From contig JANYKT010000141.1 in the NCBI GenBank assembly GCA_025358085.1, positions 1 to 64,000 on the forward strand: a stretch of DNA of 64,000 nucleotides. Reading direction: 5' to 3'. The position numbers were made by a program, and so were the translations under genes. The notes under the pieces were generated by a model. That model was not told the DNA's origin, searched no databases, and saw only the letters and a list, made by a program, of their open reading frames with translations. Source of the stretch: Deltaproteobacteria bacterium. Its GTDB lineage: Bacteria; Myxococcota; Myxococcia; Myxococcales; 40CM-4-68-19. This document shows positions 1 to 10,200 of this stretch, piece by piece. Position 1 is the stretch's first letter. The number at the start of each line of letters is the position of its first letter.

Positions 1-1394
1 GCCACCGGGTCGGTGGCCACGACCGGCGCCTTGGTGAACGCCTCGCGCAGCTCCGCCGGCATCGGCACCTTCGGGGTCTTGCCGTCCGCGGAGGTCAGAT
101 CCCCGTTCGAGTTGAAGTGCAGCTCGACGCGCTGCTTGGCCGCGGCGGGCTCGACGAACACCCCGGCGTTGAGGCCCTGCTTGGGGAGCCCGAACTTCCA
201 TTGAAGCTCGAGCGCCAGCGTCACCGGCGCGAAAGGGTTGACGAGGCCGCCGTTCACCGCCGCGTAGGCGTGCGCCATCAGATCGCTCAAGCCGGCCGCC
301 GGCACCCCGACCAGCTGCAGCTCGGCCATCCAGAGCGGGAGCTGCGGCGCGTGCGTGGCGCTGCCGGTCCGGACGCGCTCCGGCACGTCGTAGACGACCA
401 GGCGGCGGGCGCGCGCGCTCGCCAGCGTCTCGGTCACGGGCGGGTCCTGCTTGAGCACGTCCACCTGCAGCCGCTCGCCCGGGACCGGCCCGCGCTGGGT
501 GCCGGCGGCGTTGGCCGCGAAGTCGTCCACCAGGGCTACCTGGAGACCGCACAGGTGCCCGGCGAAGCCGGCCATGAACGTCTTGCCCGCCGCCGTGATC
601 TCGCCGACCAGCACCACCGCGCCGAAGCCCGGCGCCGGCGAGACGAGGAACAGGTCGGCGCTGAACTTGCCGCCGCTCACCGCCGCGGCGATCCGCGCGG
701 CGGCGTTGCCCGCGGCATCCCGAAGCGCGATCGGCTTGCCGGCCGCGTCAGCGAGCCTGAAGCTCAGCGCGGTGGCGCGCGCGTCTACAGTGCCCGCCAC
801 CCGCAGCGACCGCTCGCGAGGCACCTTGTCGGCTGGCGGAGCGATGTCGGCCGGGAAGTTCGCCGCCGTCGCCGTCCCCGTGCCGGTAAACAGCGCCGCT
901 CCCTGTGCAAGGCCCGCCGTCGGGTAGTCGTCCGCGTGCAGCGACCAGGTCACGGGCCAGAGCGTCAGCTCCGCAGGCGAGGTGAGCGCCGCCGCCACGT
1001 CGTCCATGTCGATGAGCGAGGTGGGGAGCGACACCAGCTTGTTGGCCGCGTTCACCGCCACCTTGGTGATCGCCGCCGTGGCGCGGGGCAAGAGCGCGGC
1101 CTTTTTGGCGACGAACGACGCCTGCGGCAAGAGCGCGTCCGGCACGGGCCCGGCCCCGCGGCTCGTGCACAGCTCGACCTGCGCGTCCACCGCGGTGGTG
1201 AACCGCTGCAGGTACTCCCACCACCGGCTGCGGTCGATGGGGGGCTGCGCCGGCAGCGCGAAGAGCCGCCCCGCGCCGTCGCTGTGCAGGAGCGTCAGCT
1301 TTCCCTGCTGCCTCCAATAGACCCAGGCGTTGGCGAGCGGCGACTTCTTCCCGCCCGCGTCCACGCCCTGCAGCACCACCTCGCAATTAGGCAT
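1..1394 (-). CDS. Unidentified protein downstream of the VgrG-like spike gene, C-terminus beyond the window
   Basis: An open frame starts at ATG 1394 and runs without a stop to the left edge, giving 464 codons and no end. The start lies 3 nt after the stop of the VgrG-like gene, so the two are almost certainly co-transcribed and probably translationally coupled. The product begins MPNCEVVLQGVDAGGK and is rich in Ala, Gly, Val and beta-branched residues. I see no signal peptide, no membrane segment and no motif I recognise. The N-terminus, about residues 5-45, resembles a short beta-sandwich adaptor. Its position behind a spike with a cell-wall hydrolase makes a partner, chaperone, cargo or immunity protein possible, but none of these roles is shown by sequence. 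A very long open frame on the opposite strand (117-2705) is a GC-rich shadow. Confidence 0.7.
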   Translation of the reverse strand, partial: MPNCEVVLQGVDAGGKKSPLANAWVYWRQQGKLTLLHSDGAGRLFALPAQPPIDRSRWWEYLQRFTTAVDAQVELCTSRGAGPVPDALLPQASFVAKKAALLPRATAAITKVAVNAANKLVSLPTSLIDMDDVAAALTSPAELTLWPVTWSLHADDYPTAGLAQGAALFTGTGTATAANFPADIAPPADKVPRERSLRVAGTVDARATALSFRLADAAGKPIALRDAAGNAAARIAAAVSGGKFSADLFLVSPAPGFGAVVLVGEITAAGKTFMAGFAGHLCGLQVALVDDFAANAAGTQRGPVPGERLQVDVLKQDPPVTETLASARARRLVVYDVPERVRTGSATHAPQLPLWMAELQLVGVPAAGLSDLMAHAYAAVNGGLVNPFAPVTLALELQWKFGLPKQGLNAGVFVEPAAAKQRVELHFNSNGDLTSADGKTPKVPMPAELREAFTKAPVVATDPV

Positions 1395-1397
1395 CGG

Positions 1398-4300
1398 CTA
1401 ACCCTCGTAGAGCTTCTTCAGCGCGCCTTCGGTCTCGGGCGTCGCCGTGCCGGTGCGGTTCAGCTTGTGCCTGGCCTGGAAGCGCAGCAGTGCCTCGCGC
1501 GTGTCCGCGTTCATCTCTCCCGTCACGGCGCCCGTGAAGAAGCCGAGGTTGTTGAGGCGCGCCTGGACCCCCGCGAGCTCCGTCACCGGCGCGAGCCCGC
1601 CGATGTCCAACTCGATCACCTGCCCGTCCACCTCCAGCGTTCCCTTCCCGGAGCCTTCGGCGACGTCCTCGGCGATGGCACCGCCCGCGTCGGTCTGTTT
1701 CTCGGACACGGTCGAGCCCACCGTCAGCTTGTAGGGCACGCCCGGCCGCGGCTTCCCGTCCGCGTCGATGAGCTGCAGCGTCAGTTTCTGCCCGGGCTTC
1801 GGCGCCGGCGCCTTCGGGTAGCGCAGCGGGTAGTTCGGGTCGAAGGTGTTCTCCGAAGCCTCGAAGATACTGGCGCCGGTGAGCAGCCCGAAGAGCTCCT
1901 TGTCGCGCAGGACCTCCACCACCGCCTTCGGGTTGCCGTCGACGAGCATCCCGCGCGACATCAGGCGGATGCCATGGCTGTAGTCCTCGTAGGTGTCCGG
2001 GTGGTGGCCGGGGAAGGGGTCCTGGAAGGGGAACTTCCCCTGGAATTTGCAGCCGTAGATGATCACCGGCCGCAGCCCTGCCAGCGGCTTGTCCTTGGCT
2101 TCGACGAACTTGTGCAGGATGACGTCTTTCTTGTGGCCCGCGGCGAGGGTGCCCGGCGTGCCCACGTCGGTGCTGCAGCGCGTGTTCATCTCGTCGTACT
2201 GCGCGTTCGCCTGCATGAGGAAGCCGAAGGTCTTCTTCGGATCGGGATCCTTCACCCACTCGGTGTGCGAGTGCATGGTGAGCTGCTTGCAGCCCTTGGC
2301 CTTGAAGATCGCGTCGGAGACCTTGGTCGTGACGAAGATGCAATCGAAGGCGTCGAGGACCTGCTGGGCGCCCAGCGGCGTCATCGGCCAGCGAATGAAG
2401 TCGGCGTCGGTGCCGATGGTGAGGAAGTCGGGCGACACGAAGATCCTGCCTGTGTGAGCCGTCCCGCTCGGCCCGGTGAAGGTGAGATCGATGGGCACGA
2501 ATGCGCGCAGGAAGGTGGGGACGTTGCCCGCCACCAGCGCCGCGACCGCTGCCTTCTCGCGGGCGGGCAGCTTTGCGAGCGAGACATCCGCGTCGAGGTC
2601 CTTGACCGAGGCAAGGAACTTCGTCCGGGTGATCGGGTCCGCCGGCAGCGGCGGGATCTTGTGCGGGACCACCGCCTGCTGCGTCAACGCGCCCGGCAGC
2701 GGTAGGTTGGTCGGCCCGGCCGGCGCCTGCTGCTGGTCCGCGAACCTCTTTGGCGGGGCGGCTGCCACCGTCGCGGCGGACGGAGCCGAGAGCCGGAAGG
2801 TGATGAAGCCCTCCTCGGACTGCGCGCGCCGCACCGGCAGCACGATCGAGCCCTTCCCGTCCTGGGTGAGGCCCGAGACGTCGTGGCCGCCGGGATCGAG
2901 GCGCAAGCCCGCGGGGCTGCCCTCGATCGTCCACGAGACGCGGACCTGCTCGCCGTCGTCGAACACCGCCGTCCCCGGCGCCTCCGCCGTTGCGTCCTTC
3001 TCCGTCTTGACCGGAGGAGCCGCGCCTCCCGAGACCGGCGCGACTTTGAGGCTCTTCAGCACCGGCGCGACCGGCTGGGCGGGCGTGTCGCCGTCGAGGA
3101 CCACCTGGATGATCCGCTGCGCGGTCTCGAAGTCGACGGTGTTCTCGTCGGGGAAGACGAACTGGTCCTTGTCGCCGCCGCGGAACGAGAACCAATGCCG
3201 CTTGAAGCGCCGGACCGCGCCCTGCGTGTCCTTCCCGAACACGCCGGCGGCGTCGCTCATGCGGTAGCCGATGGTCTTCAGGTCCTTCTGCAGCAGCGTG
3301 ACATTGGCCTTGTCGGTCTTGTCGATCCTCTTGCCGGCATCGATGCCGTACGGCTTCGCCACGTTGACGGCGACGGCCTTGCGCGCCAGCTGCGGGGTGG
3401 CGTCCTCGAAGCGGTGCCACTCGAAGAGGATCCCGGGGTCAAAAAACCGATTATCGGAGAGGTCCACGTCGCAGTGGCCGATGACGCGCTGCCGGGTCAG
3501 CAGCGGGAACTTCTTCTCGATCTCGGAGACGATGCGCAGGAGCGTCTCGTACTGCGCGTCGGTGAAGACGTGCATCTTCTTCGGGTCGCTCCCCTCGCCG
3601 TTCTTTTCACCGTGCACGATCTCGATGCCGATGGAACGGCCGTTGAGGATCACGTCCACGCTGTCGAGCCAGTGCCCTGGCTCCGCGTGCACCGCCTCGT
3701 TGTCCTCGTGCACGACTTTAAGCGCGTGGCCGCTCACGTCGACGATGTAGTGCGCGGCCGTCGCGAAGTTCTTCTGCTTCTTCGGCTGCCCGGTGGCGGG
3801 ATCGATGATGACGTTTCCCTGCTTGTCCTTGGCGTCGACGATGTTGCCCTGATTCAAGACCAAGGTCTCGATGATGCTGCCCACTAATTCGTTGCCGGTC
3901 TGGTGGAGCACGAGCACGTCCACGCGCTGCGCGCCGTTGACCGGCGTGCGCCCGAAGCGCATGCCGCCGATGGTCTGGTCGGTCCGGACGCGCTTCATCC
4001 AGTCGGGCCGCCAGTCGATGATGACCTCGAGCGGTTTGACCTGCGACACCATCGCGAAGGGCGCCGGGGGCGAGCCCGCGGGCGGTGGGCGGACGGAGGC
4101 GGCGGTGACGCCGGGGTCGCCGAGCGTGATGCTGGCGGTGAAGGGGCGGAGGAGGAGATCGGGATCGTTCGGCTTGCCGCTGGCGGTGGCGGTGCCCGCG
4201 GCGCCCGCCGAGCGTTGCTTGTCCGCCGGCGACACCCGCAGCTGGAAGGGGCCCTTCTCGATGGCGGAGATGTTGACGGTGTAGACGCCGTTGCCCAGCG

Positions 4301-7022
4301 CCTTGCTCTTCTCGGTGTCGACGATGCCCAGCGGATCGACCACCTCGAGCGTGGCGCCGTTGACCGGATGCGTCCCCACGAAGCGCGTCTCAGCCGGCTT
4401 GTCGGGCGAGGCGAACATCATCAGCAGCTTGACGGTGAGCGTGCGCGTGGTCAGCACCACCGTCTTCTGTGTGGCGGCGGGCTTCGCCGGCTGCGCGCTC
4501 TTCCCGGCGGCGATCGACTGCTTGGCGGCCACGGGTGCGCCGTGCGCCAGCACCACGTCGGCCGCGCCTTTGACGAACCCTTTGTGCGTAGCGACGAGGT
4601 GGACCTTCCCCGCGGGAAGCTTGGTGAAGCGGGCGATGCCGTCGTCGCCGGCGGTCTGCGCCGCGATGCCCAGCGCGTCGACCGAGACCTGCGCGGCGGG
4701 GATGGAACTGCCCTGGTCGTCGACGACCAGCACTTGCAGATCGAAGCCCTCGGGTTTCAAGCTGAGCTGGGCCGCGCCCGCCGCGCCGGAGGGCACGCTG
4801 ACCTTGGCGTCCGCGGCGAGGAAGCCCTCCGCGTCGGCGATGGCGGTGTAGTCGCCGGCGATCAGGTCGTCGAACTGCGCTACGCCGTCGCTGCCCGCCG
4901 TCGCGTCGAGCACCAGCGGCCCCGCGAGGTGTACGTGGGCGCCCGCCACCGGCTGGCCGCCACCGTCCACGACCGTCACCCGCGCGGCGCCGGGCGGGGC
5001 GTCGAGGTCGACGTCGAGGATCTTCTGGTCCACCCACTTCGCGTACTCGGCGCACCCCCCGACCGGGCAGGGCTTTTGCGGCACCGGGTCGATCTTCTCC
5101 TCAAAAAGGAAGATCTCGACGCGGCGGTTGACCGGCTGATCGGGCTTTGCCTTGGCCCGCTTTTCGGCAGAGAGCGAGGGGTCTCCCTCCGTCTCCGGGG
5201 TGGGGTGCGCGAGCCCGCAGCCGTGCGTCTCGAGCGGCGTCTTCGCGTCCAACGAGGTGCGCTCGAGCGCCATGTAGGCGCGTACCAACTCGAGCCGCGT
5301 CTCGCTGTCCGGCTTCCCCGTCACCGGCAGCAGGCGCGAGTTCTGGAAGGTCTTGTACGCCGCGCTGGTGTTGGGCCCGAGGAGACCGTCCGACTCCGGC
5401 GGCGAGAGGAAGGGCGTGCCGGACCCTTTCGGCGCCACGGTCGAGAGCATCTGCTGGTCCTCGAGCACGCCCCAGGGACGGAAGCGGGATGATGGCGCGT
5501 AGGACGGCGTCCAGGTCTCGGCCTGCTCGAGGAGAAAGGCCTTGAGCATGGCGGCGCGCTCGTTCGAGAGATCGCGATTGAACTCGACCGCGCCGGCGAC
5601 GGTGGACGCGTCCGCGCCGCCGCGTCCCTGGCGGTCCGTGTGTCCCGTCACCAGGCCCGTCAGCCCCTCGAAGCTCGCGAAGAGCTTGACCAGCTGGCGG
5701 ATGCCCACCATGGCGGTGGGGAGGAGGAAGGTCTTGCCGGTGTCGAAGTGCATGCCCTTCATGCGGCATCGGCGCACGCCGGTGGGGACCTCGACGACGG
5801 TCGCCTTGCCGACCGGGACGTCGATTCCGCCCTTCACGAACCGCAAGCGATTGGGGCTGCTGGCGGCGACGGCGGGCGCGACCTCGACGTCGGGAACGTC
5901 AAGCTTCGCGTTCCCCTTTGCGGAGAGGCCGCTGAGCTTGAAGTGGCCCTTGTCGTCGGTCTTGCCCGCCCGCTTGGTGCCGTCGGGAAAGGTCAGCTCC
6001 ACCTCCGCGTTCTTGCGCGGCGTTCCGGCTAAGCTCACGAGCTGCACGTCGAGCTCGTCTGCGGCGGTGGTGCTTGCGGCGTCGGCCTCGCTCGCGACGG
6101 TTTTCGCCGGCTGTGCAGCGGACGCCGCCGCCGCCGTCGGCGCTGCGGCTTTGGGCTTCGCCGAAACGATGTCAGAGCCCAGGTCGCCGCCGCCGCGAGC
6201 CGAGGTCCCGCCCGCGCCGTCGCTCTTCCCGGCGTAGCCACCCTTGCCCTTGGCCACCGCGTTCCGGCTCTTGCCCGCGGCGCCCCGCCCTCCGCCGCCA
6301 CCGCCGCCAGAGCTGGGATTGATCTCGATCTTCGACGCCTTCATGTCGAGCCGCGGCCCGGCCTTGATCTGCGCCTTGTCGGTCACGGTCAGATCGAACT
6401 TCGTCCCGATGTCGATCTTCGAGGTCTTCGCGGTCTTGATCTCGAGATCTTCGCAGGTAAAGACGATCTTGCTGCCCGCGCTCAAGACCAGGTCGCCCTC
6501 GGTCGCCTCGATGACGAGCTTCTGGGCCTTGACGTCGAAGATGATGGCGCGCTTCCCCGACTTGTCGGCGATGACGATCATCTCCTCGCCATCCCTGTCG
6601 TCGAGCAACACTTGGTGCCCCGAGCGGGACTGGAGCAGGACGCGCGTGTTCTCGTCGGTGACCGCGTCCTTCATCGGCTGGTCTTTGCCGTTCCAGAGGC
6701 TGCCGATGACGAACGGCAGGTGCGCCGCGCCTCGCTCGAAAGCGACCAGCACCTCGTCCTGCACGTGCGGCAGCCAGTAGAAACCGCGCCCCGGTCCTGC
6801 CGCAGGCTGCGCGATGCGCGCCCAGTCGCTCTCCGGCTTTCCCGGCATGCGCGGGAAGCAGACTTTCACCCGCCCCAGCCGCTGGGGGTCCTTGACGTTG
6901 GTGACGATCGCGATCTCGACGCCGTAGATGCTCGCGTCCGAAGTGCGCGCGACCGCGTGCGCGCTCTGCAAGAGCGCAAAAAGGTTGTCTGACACACTTT
7001 CCCCCGAAAGTGCCTCACACAT
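1398..7022 (-). CDS. Giant VgrG/baseplate-V spike protein with OmpA, peptidoglycan-binding and amidase_2 domains
   Basis: The product is about 1874 aa and is predicted to be the spike of a contractile injection machine carrying cell-wall enzymes. Residues ~20-115 match the gp5/baseplate-V OB fold (GRVKVCFPR, FYWLPHVQDEVLVAFERG). Residues ~115-245 form the repeated beta region that follows it in VgrG. The gp27-like N-terminal part of a classical VgrG is absent. After a Gly/Ala linker come a carboxypeptidase-regulatory-like domain (~327-400) and an OmpA-like domain (GHTDRQG ~461 to NRRVEIFLF ~634) interrupted by a peptidoglycan-binding segment (~540-580). CnaB-like repeats follow (~660-840). 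An amidase_2 domain (~1030-1200) shows VLHQTG, GIEIVHG, IGHCDV and FFDPG, matching the Zn ligands and catalytic Glu of AmpD-type amidases. Peptidoglycan-binding domains lie at ~1238-1276 and ~1826-1874, around an unidentified domain (~1500-1750). ATG 7022 has AGGA 5 nt upstream; GTG 6995 after GGGGGA is an alternative start. Confidence 0.88.
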   Translation of the reverse strand: MCEALSGESVSDNLFALLQSAHAVARTSDASIYGVEIAIVTNVKDPQRLGRVKVCFPRMPGKPESDWARIAQPAAGPGRGFYWLPHVQDEVLVAFERGAAHLPFVIGSLWNGKDQPMKDAVTDENTRVLLQSRSGHQVLLDDRDGEEMIVIADKSGKRAIIFDVKAQKLVIEATEGDLVLSAGSKIVFTCEDLEIKTAKTSKIDIGTKFDLTVTDKAQIKAGPRLDMKASKIEINPSSGGGGGGGRGAAGKSRNAVAKGKGGYAGKSDGAGGTSARGGGDLGSDIVSAKPKAAAPTAAAASAAQPAKTVASEADAASTTAADELDVQLVSLAGTPRKNAEVELTFPDGTKRAGKTDDKGHFKLSGLSAKGNAKLDVPDVEVAPAVAASSPNRLRFVKGGIDVPVGKATVVEVPTGVRRCRMKGMHFDTGKTFLLPTAMVGIRQLVKLFASFEGLTGLVTGHTDRQGRGGADASTVAGAVEFNRDLSNERAAMLKAFLLEQAETWTPSYAPSSRFRPWGVLEDQQMLSTVAPKGSGTPFLSPPESDGLLGPNTSAAYKTFQNSRLLPVTGKPDSETRLELVRAYMALERTSLDAKTPLETHGCGLAHPTPETEGDPSLSAEKRAKAKPDQPVNRRVEIFLFEEKIDPVPQKPCPVGGCAEYAKWVDQKILDVDLDAPPGAARVTVVDGGGQPVAGAHVHLAGPLVLDATAGSDGVAQFDDLIAGDYTAIADAEGFLAADAKVSVPSGAAGAAQLSLKPEGFDLQVLVVDDQGSSIPAAQVSVDALGIAAQTAGDDGIARFTKLPAGKVHLVATHKGFVKGAADVVLAHGAPVAAKQSIAAGKSAQPAKPAATQKTVVLTTRTLTVKLLMMFASPDKPAETRFVGTHPVNGATLEVVDPLGIVDTEKSKALGNGVYTVNISAIEKGPFQLRVSPADKQRSAGAAGTATASGKPNDPDLLLRPFTASITLGDPGVTAASVRPPPAGSPPAPFAMVSQVKPLEVIIDWRPDWMKRVRTDQTIGGMRFGRTPVNGAQRVDVLVLHQTGNELVGSIIETLVLNQGNIVDAKDKQGNVIIDPATGQPKKQKNFATAAHYIVDVSGHALKVVHEDNEAVHAEPGHWLDSVDVILNGRSIGIEIVHGEKNGEGSDPKKMHVFTDAQYETLLRIVSEIEKKFPLLTRQRVIGHCDVDLSDNRFFDPGILFEWHRFEDATPQLARKAVAVNVAKPYGIDAGKRIDKTDKANVTLLQKDLKTIGYRMSDAAGVFGKDTQGAVRRFKRHWFSFRGGDKDQFVFPDENTVDFETAQRIIQVVLDGDTPAQPVAPVLKSLKVAPVSGGAAPPVKTEKDATAEAPGTAVFDDGEQVRVSWTIEGSPAGLRLDPGGHDVSGLTQDGKGSIVLPVRRAQSEEGFITFRLSAPSAATVAAAPPKRFADQQQAPAGPTNLPLPGALTQQAVVPHKIPPLPADPITRTKFLASVKDLDADVSLAKLPAREKAAVAALVAGNVPTFLRAFVPIDLTFTGPSGTAHTGRIFVSPDFLTIGTDADFIRWPMTPLGAQQVLDAFDCIFVTTKVSDAIFKAKGCKQLTMHSHTEWVKDPDPKKTFGFLMQANAQYDEMNTRCSTDVGTPGTLAAGHKKDVILHKFVEAKDKPLAGLRPVIIYGCKFQGKFPFQDPFPGHHPDTYEDYSHGIRLMSRGMLVDGNPKAVVEVLRDKELFGLLTGASIFEASENTFDPNYPLRYPKAPAPKPGQKLTLQLIDADGKPRPGVPYKLTVGSTVSEKQTDAGGAIAEDVAEGSGKGTLEVDGQVIELDIGGLAPVTELAGVQARLNNLGFFTGAVTGEMNADTREALLRFQARHKLNRTGTATPETEGALKKLYEG

Positions 7023-7203
7023 TAGCATCCTGCCGCAACAAGGGCGAGCCAGCTCGACCTTCCCCCATCGCGCCGTCACGGAGTGGTTCGACACGTAAAG
7101 GGCGAGGCGACGAGGCGACAGAGAGCGCCCGCTATCGGACCCAGTCCCGCCTGGTTCGTCCTTTCGCTTCCGATGCGGTAGCGTGCCTCGGCGGAGGGTT
7201 GCC
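7023..7203. promoter_or_regulatory. Divergent intergenic region between the two spike genes
   Basis: These 181 bases separate the starts of the VgrG-like gene (minus) and the PAAR gene (plus) and must hold both promoters or a shared control region. A short direct repeat of GAGGCGAC is visible near 7107-7122. I cannot point to a convincing -35/-10 pair. The PAAR ribosome-binding site GGAGG lies at its right end, 6 nt before ATG 7204. Confidence 0.45.
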
Positions 7204-10200
7204 ATGCCCGGCGCTGTGCGTTTGGGGGACAAGGCTCAAGTCGAAGCCGATGCACATGGCTGCCCGGCTTGCCCGCACCCCGGCGTCGGCCCGGTCGTCA
7301 CCGGGTCGGCGAACGTCTTGATCAATTCAAAGCCGGCGGCGCGGCAGGACGATTTGGGCATCCACGCCGTCTGTTGCGGCCCCAACAACTTCACCATCGC
7401 CAAGGGCTCTCCGACCGTCTACGTGAACGGCAAGCCACTCGCGCGCATTCAGGATAAGACCCGCCATTGCGGTGGCAGCGGCCCGCTCATCGAAGGTTCG
7501 CCCGACGTGCTCATCGACGACGGCGCAGCGGCCGCATCGGCGCTGGGAAAGTACGCCGCGGGCGCGCTCCAGATCTTGCTTGCGAAAGCCGCGAAGGGAA
7601 AGCAGCGCAAGGAGAAGAAGATCTCGGATCAGAATCCTGGGACGTCCCCAACCATTGCCACCGGCGCACCGGAAGCCCCGCCCGCGGCGAAGCCGGCCGC
7701 TAAAACGCAGCCAGCCGCCGCCGCGGTGGTTTCGCCGGGCGAGGTCCAGGTGCAGGTCGTGGGCATCGACGGCACGCCGCAGCCGGGCTTGGAATTCGAG
7801 CTCACCCTTCCCGATGGCAAGAAGCAGGCCGGCAAGACCGACGACCAGGGCTCGCTTAAGCTGAGCGGGCTGCCCAAGTCGGGCGACTGCACCCTCGACC
7901 TCCCCGACGTGAAGCCGGCGTCCCAGGCAGACCCTTCGACGCCCGGGCGCCTGCGGTTCGTCGAGGGCGGCATCAAGGTCACCATCGGCGCCGCCTCGGT
8001 GGTGGAGGTGCCGCCGCGCGCGCGCCGCGGGCGACTGACCGGGCTCTTGTTCGAGACCAACAAGGCGTTCCTCAAGCCCGAGGCGATGACCGGCATCCAG
8101 ATGCTGAAGAAGCTTTACAAGAGCGTGCCCAAGCTGGTGGTGCTGGTCTCCGGGCACACCGACCGCGTGGGCGACGCGCTCTTCAACCGCGGTCTCTCCG
8201 AGGAGCGCGCCGACGCGGTGAAGCATTTCCTGATCGACGACGCCGACGAGTGGATGAAGTGGTACGCGGGCAAGAAGCCGCACTCGAAGCCGTGGGGCGT
8301 GCGCGAGGATCAGCACATGCTCCGCACCGTCGTGGACGGCTCGAAGAATCCATTTTACTCGGGGCCGGTCAACGGGACCCTGGACACCGCCACCAAGCAA
8401 GCCATTGGGGACTTCCAGGATTCGCGGCTGCTCACCCGGACGGGAAAGCCCGACAACGAAATAAGGCGCGCGCTGGTCGAGGCGTACATGAAGCTCGACG
8501 ACGCGCCGCTGCCCCGCGACCCTCCAATCGCGAGCCACGGCTGCGGCAAGACGCATCCGGTCTCGCCGCCGGGCACGCCGCCCGAGGAGCAGGTCGATCG
8601 GCGGGTGGAGATCTTCCTCTTCGAGGGGCAGATCGATCCAAAGCCCAGGACGCCCTGCCCGCCGGGCGGCTGCACTGAGTACCCGCGATGGGTGGCCCAG
8701 ACGGTGCTCACCGTCGATCTCGACAAGCCGCCGGGAGCGCTCGCGGTCACGGTGGTGGGCGAAGACAACCAGCCCATCGCCGGCGCGGACATCCACGCTT
8801 CCGGGCCGCTGTCGCTCGACTCGATCAGCGTGTCCGGCGGCCCCGCCAAGGACCTCGACCGGATCGTCCCCGGCTCGTACAAGGTCATCGCCGAGAAGGC
8901 GGGATTCTTCGCCGCCGACGCCACGGTGGTGGTGCCCGAAGGCGGCACGAAACAAGTCAGGCTCACGCTGCGCGCGCAGACCTTCGATCTGGACGTGCTG
9001 GTCGAAGATCAATCGAAGCCGCCCAAGCCACTGCAGGGCGCGGTGGTCAGCATCAGCGCGCCTGGCGCCTCCTCGCCGCCCACTGATCCGTCCGGCAAGA
9101 CGCGCTTTCTGAAGCTGCCGGTGGGCACGCATCGCCTCTCGGCCGCGCACAAGGGGTTCCAGGCAGGCTCGGCCAGCGTGACGCTCGGAGGAGGCGCGGC
9201 GGCGAAAGCGAATGCGAACCAGGCAAAGGCCATCACGGCCCCCGCGGTCACCGCGCCGGCAGGAGCCGGGACGCAAGGCGCGCCCACCGTCATCGCGCTC
9301 GCCCCGCAACCGGTCGCGTTCCAGGTGCGGGTGGTGGACGACGAGGACGGAAGCGGCCTTCCCAACGCGAGCGTCGCGGTCACCCAGGGCCCCGGGCCGG
9401 TCATCCGGACCCAGACCAGACCGACCGGCACGCAAGGCCAGACAGGCTTCGCCACGACGGACGGCTTCGTCGAAGACGAGGTGGAGATCTCCGTCACCCT
9501 GGACGGATTCCAGAAACGCGACAAGGTGAAGTTCACGCCCAGCAGCAGCCAGACCAGCTCGGTCGATATTCGCCTGAAGGGCGCCTTCACCGTCCACATT
9601 GAGGCGCGGGACGAGGACGGCAATGCCGTGACCGGCGTGGTGATCGCCATCGTGGGACCTTCGCCGCGCACGCAGGACAGCCGCGGAAACGACTCCGTCG
9701 ACCTCAAGGATCTGAAGCAGGGGTCGTACACCGCGCGCGGCTCAAAGAGCGGCTTCGACGAGGCGGTCCCGGTGCCGTTCACCCTGCCCAGGAACTTCGC
9801 GCCGGTGCGGATCACGCTCACCGGGAGGGTCGACCTCGGCGTCAAGGTGACCGATCGGCAGTCCGGCGTCGAGATCGACGGCGCGAGCGTCAGCGTGCAG
9901 CGCAAGGGCGACTCGCCCGCGGCCTCGAAGACGGCCCTCACCGGCGCGGGCGCGCCCAAAGGCTTCGCCAACTTCCCCGCGATCCCCAGGGGGACGTACG
10001 AAGTCCGTGTGCAGCAGGTCGCGTCCCACCGATCGGCAAAGGCCGACCCCGACCCCGCCCTCAAGGGGAGCACCGTGATCGAGGTGAAGCTCGACCACAC
10101 CGCGGCGGTCAGCTTCGAGGCGCTCAACTCTCTCTCCAAGGAGAGGATCATCGACGGAAAGGTCGAGTTGCGCGCGACCGGGCCAGAGACGCCTGCCCTG

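Noticed and set aside
117-2705. Long open frame of 862 codons on the plus strand
   Set aside because: It is antisense to the partial gene and the VgrG-like gene. Its product is Arg/His/Gly-rich without domains, typical of a GC-rich shadow frame.
7327-9597. Open frame of 756 codons on the minus strand
   Set aside because: It is antisense to the PAAR and OmpA part of the right spike gene, with no domain or ribosome-binding site.
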